Source: JARIHD01 sp963815935
GTDB lineage: Bacteria > Patescibacteriota > Saccharimonadia > Saccharimonadales > UBA4665
Length of the DNA: 64,000 nt
NCBI GenBank assembly: GCA_963815935.1
Contig: CAWFIL010000004.1
Span: forward strand, 1 to 64,000
Reading direction: 5' to 3'
The notes under the pieces were generated by a model that was not told the DNA's origin, ran no database searches, and worked only from the letters and a program-made list of their open reading frames with translations. Numbering within the stretch: position 1 is the stretch's first letter; each line of letters starts with the position of its first letter. Of the stretch, positions 58,418-64,000 are shown piece by piece. The position numbers and the translations under genes are program-made.

Positions 58418-59206
58418 TTACTCGGGATACCAGCGACCGAAGTACTGCCCCTGATCACCGGGCGTCAGTTGCATCAATTGGCTGACAGTCACAAATTGGA
58501 AACGAGTTTTGAGTTGATCGATTACTGGCGTAAGCGCATCAGCGGTCGTTGGATAGATGTCGTGCATCAGGATAATGCCTCCAGGCTTAGCCTGAGACAG
58601 TACGCTGGCTTCAATTTGGGCCGGGTCACGGACTTGCCAATCGGCAGGATCGATATCCCAGCGCACGATAGTCATATGTGACCGGCTCTTGACCATGTCG
58701 TTGACAGCGCCATATGGCGGGCGAAGCAAGCGGGGCATCGGTACGCCGGCGTGCGCAATGACTGACTGTGTTGAAGAAATTTCGTTATCAAACTGATCGG
58801 GGGTGAGCTTGGTTAAATCAGCGTGGTCCCAGCTGTGGTTGCCGATCTCATGACCCTCACGGTGCATGCGGCGCAGTAAAGCATCGTTGCCTGGAACACG
58901 GCGACCAACCATGAAGAAAGTCGCCTTTACATGCTCGGCGGCCAAAATATCCAACACGCGGGGCGTTACGACTGGGTCAGGCCCATCATCAAAACTGAGA
59001 GCGATGCATGGCACAGCTGCACAGTTAGGCAGCGGCTGGACGGTAGAGACACCCCCTATCCGCGGCTGATCCGAAGGAGCCGCAGGCCACGCGTGGGCTG
59101 GACGAAACACATCGCCCATTGCGCCAATGCATAGACAGACCACCAAAAAGCCCACAAATAATTGTGGTCGCAATATCCAAGAAAAATGGTGACGTATAGC
59201 GCGCAT
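58418..59206 (-). CDS. Secreted or membrane-anchored polysaccharide deacetylase
   Basis: The 262-aa protein has an N-terminal membrane segment (~17-37) and the NodB catalytic domain: SFDDGPDP (D73, D74), HEIGNHSWDHADL (H124, H128), a PPYGAVN motif and a final ILMHDIYPTT. All five NodB motifs and the zinc triad appear present. It may deacetylate peptidoglycan GlcNAc or another glycan. It lies between leuS and the ddl-murF cluster on the same strand. Confidence 0.9.
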   Translation of the reverse strand: MRAIRHHFSWILRPQLFVGFLVVCLCIGAMGDVFRPAHAWPAAPSDQPRIGGVSTVQPLPNCAAVPCIALSFDDGPDPVVTPRVLDILAAEHVKATFFMVGRRVPGNDALLRRMHREGHEIGNHSWDHADLTKLTPDQFDNEISSTQSVIAHAGVPMPRLLRPPYGAVNDMVKSRSHMTIVRWDIDPADWQVRDPAQIEASVLSQAKPGGIILMHDIYPTTADALTPVIDQLKTRFQFVTVSQLMQLTPGDQGQYFGRWYPE

Positions 59207-59263
59207 AGCAGATAGATTGTGGCAGATCTCTCAGCGCAAATCCAGCGTTTGCTGAATGAATAG

Positions 59264-60439
59264 CTAGAATCTCTGGAATTGCTTCAGGTAGTTGGTGCCA
59301 AAGTTGGTCTGCAGGCGTTCGCGTCGAGCAAAACGCTCTTCGGCCAAAACGATTAGTTTCTTGACCAGTTCGACATTCGAGATGCCTTTTTGGCGCCAGT
59401 TGTGCATATACAGGTCGCCGGGCATCGGGTTCACTTCATTGAAGTACACCTGGCTCGCTTTGCTGTCGATCAGCATATCAACCCGAGCCACTCCCGTACA
59501 GCCGAGTGCTCTGTACACGCCCAGACCCACCGCTTCGGCTTGTTCGTACAGCCCTTTGGGGAGGTCGGCCGGAATCTTACTGTAGCCCTGAGCGCCACTC
59601 TCACCACCCTTTGCTCCGCCCTTGCCTTTTCCGCCAGACAGGTACTTGGCGTCAAAATCAAAGAAATCTTCGCTATGTAGCAGGGGTTGTTCCAGATAGG
59701 CCGGAACCGGATCGTCGTTGCCCATAATCGGCAGTGTTACCTCGATGAGGTTTGGCACCGCTTCCTCTACGACAATCTTGTCATCGTAATGCGCGGCTAC
59801 TTCCAGAGCGTTCATAAGCTGATTTTTCTCTGTAACACGGGTAATACCGATGCTTGATCCGGCATGTGCGGGTTTAACAAATAATGGATACTGTAGCGTC
59901 CCGATATCAGATAGCACCCTGGCAGGGTCCACAGCGAGCGTGGTAGACATAAACCACAGCCACCTGTTCGTAGGCAGGCCTTGGCTGCTTGCTACCTGCT
60001 TGGCGAGTGCTTTGTCCATAGCGAGTGCTGCTGCAGGAACACCGCAGCCTACGTATGGCACGCTTGCCATCTCTAGCAATCCCATAAGGTCGCCGTCTTC
60101 GCCGTATGCACCGTGCATGGCCGGAAACACCACGTCGATCTTTCGGTACGCCTTTCGGCCGGCAAATTGGCTCGACTTCACAACGGTCAACCCTTTGTCA
60201 AACTGCAGCATTACCTTGGGGGCTTTCTCCATAAAACCCTTAATTTCATCGCTCTGATAAAGTTTAATGTCCTTTAGTTTGTCATCCCAAAACCATTGGC
60301 CATCCTTCGATATATAGATAGCCTCAACACGAAACTCACCGCTAAGTTCTAGCGGTTTGATAACTGACGCCAGAGCCGTAACAATCGACACATCGTGCTC
60401 GGTTGAGCGACCTCCAAAAATAACTGCAACTGTCTTCAT
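59264..60439 (-). CDS. ddl: D-alanine--D-alanine ligase
   Basis: The 391-aa ATP-grasp enzyme has VAVIFGGRSTEHDVSIVTALASV, KPAHAGSSIGITRV, ARVDMLIDSKASQVYFNEVNPMPG and VFPAMHGAYGEDG, matching the Ddl phosphate, Mg and dipeptide-binding loops. It makes D-Ala-D-Ala for peptidoglycan. An insertion rich in Gly and Lys (SGGKGKGGAKGG) is unusual. TAGACT ends exactly 6 nt before the ATG, so the mRNA is probably leaderless. Confidence 0.94.
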   Translation of the reverse strand: MKTVAVIFGGRSTEHDVSIVTALASVIKPLELSGEFRVEAIYISKDGQWFWDDKLKDIKLYQSDEIKGFMEKAPKVMLQFDKGLTVVKSSQFAGRKAYRKIDVVFPAMHGAYGEDGDLMGLLEMASVPYVGCGVPAAALAMDKALAKQVASSQGLPTNRWLWFMSTTLAVDPARVLSDIGTLQYPLFVKPAHAGSSIGITRVTEKNQLMNALEVAAHYDDKIVVEEAVPNLIEVTLPIMGNDDPVPAYLEQPLLHSEDFFDFDAKYLSGGKGKGGAKGGESGAQGYSKIPADLPKGLYEQAEAVGLGVYRALGCTGVARVDMLIDSKASQVYFNEVNPMPGDLYMHNWRQKGISNVELVKKLIVLAEERFARRERLQTNFGTNYLKQFQRF

Positions 60440-60476
60440 GCTTTCAGTCTAGACTGCTACCTTTGCAATTACAACC

Positions 60477-60500
60477 TACAATTAATCGCAGTTAATTGTA
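60477..60500. repeat. Inverted repeat between ddl and the MurF-like gene
   Basis: TACAATTAA and its complement TTAATTGTA (9 bp) enclose a 6-nt loop. It lies just after the MurF-like stop and upstream of the ddl promoter, so it may be a weak terminator or an operator. Confidence 0.5.
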
Positions 60501-61943
60501 TCAGGCGTAGTTGTCGGTCCAGTCATTTTGCATCATGACGAGGTCACCAGCAGCCACAAAGGACTGCAGGTTCGTATAAAAATTGAGTGGGTCTTTTTCT
60601 ACTCTGATTACTTTGGCAAAACCGGCCTCTTCCAGCCCGGCTCGGATTGCGGCAGTTGCCGAATTTTGCATAAGTACGACTACGTCCGGGTTGGCAGCGG
60701 CAATAAGCCGGCCTACCTCTTGGTGGATGCGGTCGCTCTCCTTGCCTTGGTCAACCAGGCCAGGAGTTACGTAGAGTTTGCGCGTGGCTGGCAGCTCCTT
60801 TAGTAAAGCCGTACCGGCACGTATGCCTTCCAGATTGCCATTGTACGTATCGTCGATGACCCAGGCACCGCCGAGATTATATGATTGCATGCGGTGCTCG
60901 TATGGCATAGTTTTAGCAATACCGTCTTTGATTTGCTCGTCGGTCATGCCGAACTCTGCGCCCAAGGCCGCTGCTACCGACAATGGCCCAATCTGGTGAC
61001 GACCAAGCAGTCCGCTATGAAGCGCTATAGAGCGGCTACCTTTTTTGAGTGTAAACTTTGTGCCGTCCAAACCGACATGGACATTACTCACACGCCACCC
61101 GAGCGCACCATGAGCGTCGTATAGCTGGTACTTGTGACCTTCGGTATACGGCACGGCAAGCGATGATTCCTGATTAACGTACACGTGAGCGGCTTCAACG
61201 TAATCCGCTACAGCAAAGATATCCTGTGCTGCCCGATCAAGCGTCTTGTACCGGTCAAGGTGTGCCGGTGCAATGCCGGTGATGATTGCATGTGTTGGAT
61301 GAGTGACTTTCGCGAAACGAGGTACGTCACCTGGCTCGCCTTCGCCATATTCAATAATGACAATGTCTTCATCAGACCCCAGCGTACGGGCAAAGTAGGC
61401 ATGCGAGATAGCCACGTTTTTGTTTGCAGGCGTAGCAGCTACCTTCTTGCCGCGGCCTAAGACTGTCGCGAGCAACTCTTTCATACTCGTCTTGCCATAA
61501 CTGCCGGCGATAGCAATGATTGCTCCCGGATGCCCCTCGAACACAGTCTCCGACTCGCGGATGGCCCGTCGGTGCTTCGGTGCGACCAACAGCATACGAC
61601 CAAGCACCAATGGCAGCAACGCCACGTGCGCCCAGACTATGGGATACGACAAGATGAGCGCCAGACCAAACTGCCAACCAGCTTCGAGGTGCTTGGTCAC
61701 CCCCAGCACTAACAGTCCGGCACCAGCTAACAACTGCAGCAGCATGCCTGTGCGCAGCGCCAACAGCATCAGTCGGGCGGCTTTGGTATGCGCTAAGGTA
61801 CGACGGGTAGCCACACGCGCAAAATCACTCGTCTGCCAGTACCACGCCAAATAAGGCGCCGCATGATATTCAGTGCTTTGCAACATATACACGATTGCCT
61901 CGGGATAACGCGGTGAATAGAGACTAAAAAGTTTACCGATCAC
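60501..61943 (-). CDS. MurF-like ligase with N-terminal membrane helices
   Basis: The 480-aa protein has two or three hydrophobic segments (~57-82, 91-120), then a Mur ligase core: ATP loop IAGSYGKTSMKELL (147-153 region), IVIIEYGEGEPGDVPRF, ITGIAPAHLDRY and the Mur ligase C-terminal domain (VIDDTYNGNLEGIRAG, then EVGRLIAAANPDVVVLM). MurF adds D-Ala-D-Ala. The membrane anchor is unusual for MurF and suggests a modified role or localisation. It overlaps the hydrolase gene by 4 bp. Confidence 0.87.
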   Translation of the reverse strand: MIGKLFSLYSPRYPEAIVYMLQSTEYHAAPYLAWYWQTSDFARVATRRTLAHTKAARLMLLALRTGMLLQLLAGAGLLVLGVTKHLEAGWQFGLALILSYPIVWAHVALLPLVLGRMLLVAPKHRRAIRESETVFEGHPGAIIAIAGSYGKTSMKELLATVLGRGKKVAATPANKNVAISHAYFARTLGSDEDIVIIEYGEGEPGDVPRFAKVTHPTHAIITGIAPAHLDRYKTLDRAAQDIFAVADYVEAAHVYVNQESSLAVPYTEGHKYQLYDAHGALGWRVSNVHVGLDGTKFTLKKGSRSIALHSGLLGRHQIGPLSVAAALGAEFGMTDEQIKDGIAKTMPYEHRMQSYNLGGAWVIDDTYNGNLEGIRAGTALLKELPATRKLYVTPGLVDQGKESDRIHQEVGRLIAAANPDVVVLMQNSATAAIRAGLEEAGFAKVIRVEKDPLNFYTNLQSFVAAGDLVMMQNDWTDNYA

Positions 61944-62692
61944 GATAGGAATCCGTTTACTGCTTTTTCGACATCAGCCGGACGATCGAAATGCACGAAG
62001 TGACCAGCACCCGGCAAAACCTCCAACGTAGAGTTGGACATAAGCTCGTGATACTGTTCCCCATACCAAACAGGCGTCGACTGATCGTCTTCGCCATATA
62101 TAAGCAGCACAGGCAGCGAAAGCTTAGCAGCATCTTGACGAACGTCGTCAGTAACAATGCGTTTAAATGTCTCCTGAAGGTGTTCGGCGACAAGCATGTC
62201 CGAGCCAATCGTCTTGTAGACTTTGCGTCGTAGCTTCTTTTTGGCAGACGCCGGTAGCGGTGTTGTTAGCAATTTACCCGTTTTAGCAATAATGCGCAAA
62301 GCCGCATTCCGGCCTTTATATACATTGCGGATACCTGCACTAGCAATCAAGACGGCCCTATCGGCCTGGAACGTCCCATCTGCCAGACCATGTATCACCA
62401 TGGCACCACCGTTGGAATGGCCTACGAAGGCCGAAACCTTGTTAACACCTATCTTCTGCAGGAAGCGGCTCACAAATTGCACGTAATCGTTTAACCCCCA
62501 TGGCTGTTCAGGCGCTCCGCTACCACCAAATCCGGGCAAATCGACCGCAATAACATCATGGTCTCTTTTGAGAGACTGGCACAAACCGCGCAGTCCTGCT
62601 GCGCTATCTCCCCAACCGTGTAGTACGATAACTGTCTTACCCCTGCCTTCGCGGACGTAGCTAGCCAGGATCGAGTCGACAATAACTTGCAT
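61940..62692 (-). CDS. Alpha/beta-fold hydrolase
   Basis: The 250-aa protein has the nucleophile elbow GHSNGGA (S93), oxyanion region VLHGWGDS, catalytic Asp near IYGEDDQSTPVW and His in GAGHFVHF. It is a serine hydrolase of unknown substrate. It lies between two MurF-like ligases, overlapping the first by 4 bp, so it may act on a precursor of the wall pathway. TATACT lies 7 nt before the ATG, so it may also be expressed alone. Confidence 0.86.
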   Translation of the reverse strand: MQVIVDSILASYVREGRGKTVIVLHGWGDSAAGLRGLCQSLKRDHDVIAVDLPGFGGSGAPEQPWGLNDYVQFVSRFLQKIGVNKVSAFVGHSNGGAMVIHGLADGTFQADRAVLIASAGIRNVYKGRNAALRIIAKTGKLLTTPLPASAKKKLRRKVYKTIGSDMLVAEHLQETFKRIVTDDVRQDAAKLSLPVLLIYGEDDQSTPVWYGEQYHELMSNSTLEVLPGAGHFVHFDRPADVEKAVNGFLS

Positions 62693-62719
62693 GTAATAAA
62701 GTATACCTAAAAATATCTG

Positions 62720-64000
62720 TTAGGGCTTAAACTGTTTCTGTTTTTTGGCCATCCAATATTTTGACTGGCGGACCAATTTGGTCTCGTCTTGACTATCGGC
62801 AAGTAGCACTTTGATGGCTTCCTCGGCAAAAACCCTGTTCTGCGAGCCCTTAGCCAGGATGGTGGCACCGTCTTGAAGATGCTTTTTAACATACCGGCCA
62901 GCTTTGTAGGGGTCAAGGAATGTTTTTACCATACAGCCACGTTCTTTGGCTACGGGGGCTAGGTACTCTTTGGCGTCCGAGCCAATTGTCACTAGTAGAT
63001 CGATCTTTGTGGGATCGCAGTATTCGCCTACTTCACGGTGAGCCCGAGCGCTAAAATCACCGAGCTCATTCATACTGCCCATTATCACAATCCGTTGCGA
63101 GGCATCGCCACTCTGTATAACGTCCAGTGCGGCCTTAGCGGCCACCGGGCTTGAATTGTACGTATCGTCGATTATTGTACTATCCCGGATGCCACGTAAA
63201 ACTTGCATACGGCCAGCAAAGGGCCCCACTGTCTCTACGCCCCGCTGGATGTCCGCGTGGTCCAGCCCTAGCATGTCGGCCGCCGCAGCGGCAGCAAGCA
63301 CCACCTTGGCGCCATGGTCGCCAAGTAACGACGTAGATGTCGACAATGGTCGGCCGCCAGCCATATGAAACACAACGTCTTGTCCCGCAAGCCCCTTCGC
63401 CGCTTGCCGAGCCATGCAGTATGTCGCTTGGGCTGCAAAGCCATACGATACAAAGTTACGGCCGGCCAGATACTCGGCAGGTACGTCGTCTAAGTTTACT
63501 AGCGCACGATGCGAGAAATTGAGCGCCGCCAGCTCCTCGCGAGCGACAGCATCAAGCGTGCCAAAGTATTCCATATGCTCTGGAGTGATAGCGGTCACCA
63601 CAACTAGTTCGGGTTCGGTGTAGGCAAACTCACGCATAAAACCAGGACCATCTGTACCTAATTCGGCAACGACGACCTGGTACGGGTATGGTCTACTAAG
63701 GATACGCTCGTTTTTGACAAAAATCTTGAGCCAGGCCCAGATGTTCAGAATGTTAGGCTCAGCATGCCCGAAGAATATCAACGGCACCGTTACGCGGTCA
63801 TTGTAGTTGCCCTCTTGCCAACGCACCCGGCGGGACTCCTGAAGAACGCGCGCAACAGCCATCTTTGTCGACGTCTTGCCAACACTGCCGACCACAGCGA
63901 CAACACTAAAGGCATTCTTTGCGCGCAGGCGCCTAACCTGGGACTCTAGAATGCTACATACGGCTGCCCTGCCCAACGCCTTGGGTTTCCCGAGCCAACG
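62720..64000 (-). CDS. MurF-like ligase (5' end beyond the window)
   Basis: The frame stays open to base 64000 (reading RWLGKPKALGRAAV), so the start lies outside. The visible ~426 aa contain the ATP loop VVAVVGSVGKTSTKMAV, VVVAELGTDGPG, VTAITPEHMEYFGTL and a C-terminal domain ending in KGSQNRVFAEEAIKVLL. It is paralogous to the 60501 gene but without visible membrane helices in the present part. Two MurF-like genes in one cluster may divide peptide-adding roles. Confidence 0.88.
   Translation of the reverse strand, partial: RWLGKPKALGRAAVCSILESQVRRLRAKNAFSVVAVVGSVGKTSTKMAVARVLQESRRVRWQEGNYNDRVTVPLIFFGHAEPNILNIWAWLKIFVKNERILSRPYPYQVVVAELGTDGPGFMREFAYTEPELVVVTAITPEHMEYFGTLDAVAREELAALNFSHRALVNLDDVPAEYLAGRNFVSYGFAAQATYCMARQAAKGLAGQDVVFHMAGGRPLSTSTSLLGDHGAKVVLAAAAAADMLGLDHADIQRGVETVGPFAGRMQVLRGIRDSTIIDDTYNSSPVAAKAALDVIQSGDASQRIVIMGSMNELGDFSARAHREVGEYCDPTKIDLLVTIGSDAKEYLAPVAKERGCMVKTFLDPYKAGRYVKKHLQDGATILAKGSQNRVFAEEAIKVLLADSQDETKLVRQSKYWMAKKQKQFKP

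Noticed and set aside
1..64000. CRISPR array or Cas genes
   Set aside because: No regularly spaced direct repeats and no Cas-like proteins were seen; the only tandem repeats are protein-coding, at 24-26 kb.
1..64000. UGA read as glycine (code 25)
   Set aside because: Full-length core genes end at TGA where family lengths predict, and in-frame TGA is absent from conserved cores.

Overview
The window looks like a compact, gene-dense bacterial chromosome of the Patescibacteria (CPR) type, most likely Candidatus Saccharibacteria (TM7). This assignment is inference from gene content and architecture, since no rRNA marker is present. Supporting features are: intergenic gaps of only a few bases; four convergent gene pairs whose stop codons overlap; single-enzyme fermentation (LDH, partial GAPDH); a cluster of Mur-type ligases with Ddl; isolated DHODH, MetK and PheST genes; and UGA used as a stop, which argues against Absconditabacteria or Gracilibacteria. 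Background composition is moderate GC.

Layout. 1-7.9 kb: gapA 5' end, IMPase-family phosphatase, NUDIX, pyrophosphatase, GDPD, an FAD reductase, trxB with a glutaredoxin-like protein, FKBP, NUDIX and an ABC exporter. 7.9-9.05 kb: high-GC island 1 (a truncated ORF and a PH-domain membrane protein). 9-15.4 kb: pheT, HIT, pheS, YajQ, and a PspC-domain protein with a PadR regulator. 15.5-16.14 kb: high-GC island 2 (a secreted Cys-rich protein). 16.2-30.9 kb: a small membrane protein, a GH63-like hydrolase, rmuC, PAP2, pyrD, an FMN reductase, a zincin, a frameshifted typA/bipA, a 944-aa LamG/repeat protein with a tail-like partner, a CNNM transporter, a bactofilin-like membrane protein and rarA. 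31-37 kb: an ABC-2 transporter with a 5' frameshift, metK behind a probable SAM riboswitch, a P2-type ATPase and tRNA-Gln(CUG). 37-51 kb: regulators (MarR, TrmB, XRE, HxlR), a DipZ-like CcdA-thioredoxin fusion, ldh, a DMT transporter, an LCP protein, a PLD-family protein, an FMN reductase, nickel SOD (sodN) with its maturation protease (sodX), and trmD. 51.1-52.6 kb: high-GC island 3 (a two-gene membrane-protein operon) lying between khpA and trmD. 52.7-58.3 kb: khpA, rpsP, rnc, NUDIX, nusB, rpmF and leuS. 58.4-64 kb: a polysaccharide deacetylase, ddl and two MurF-like ligases flanking an alpha/beta hydrolase.

How it works together. The core is translation and RNA maturation (PheST, LeuRS, bS16, bL32, TrmD, RNase III, NusB, tRNA-Gln), cell-wall assembly, and redox and oxygen defence (Trx/Grx, Ni-SOD, FMN reductases, DipZ-like protein). 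Transcription starts follow a striking pattern. More than ten genes have a -10-like hexamer ending exactly 6 nt before the ATG, which implies leaderless mRNAs. Other genes, including all the island genes, carry a clear Shine-Dalgarno sequence.

The most unusual material is the set of three small high-GC islands. Their genes have actinobacterial-style codon use and, for the PH protein, actinobacterial-style motifs. Each island is bracketed by hairpins. Transfer from an actinobacterial host or neighbour is the simplest inference. Three apparent single-base frameshifts (typA, the ABC ATPase, an island-3 gene) may be real decay or residual assembly indels.
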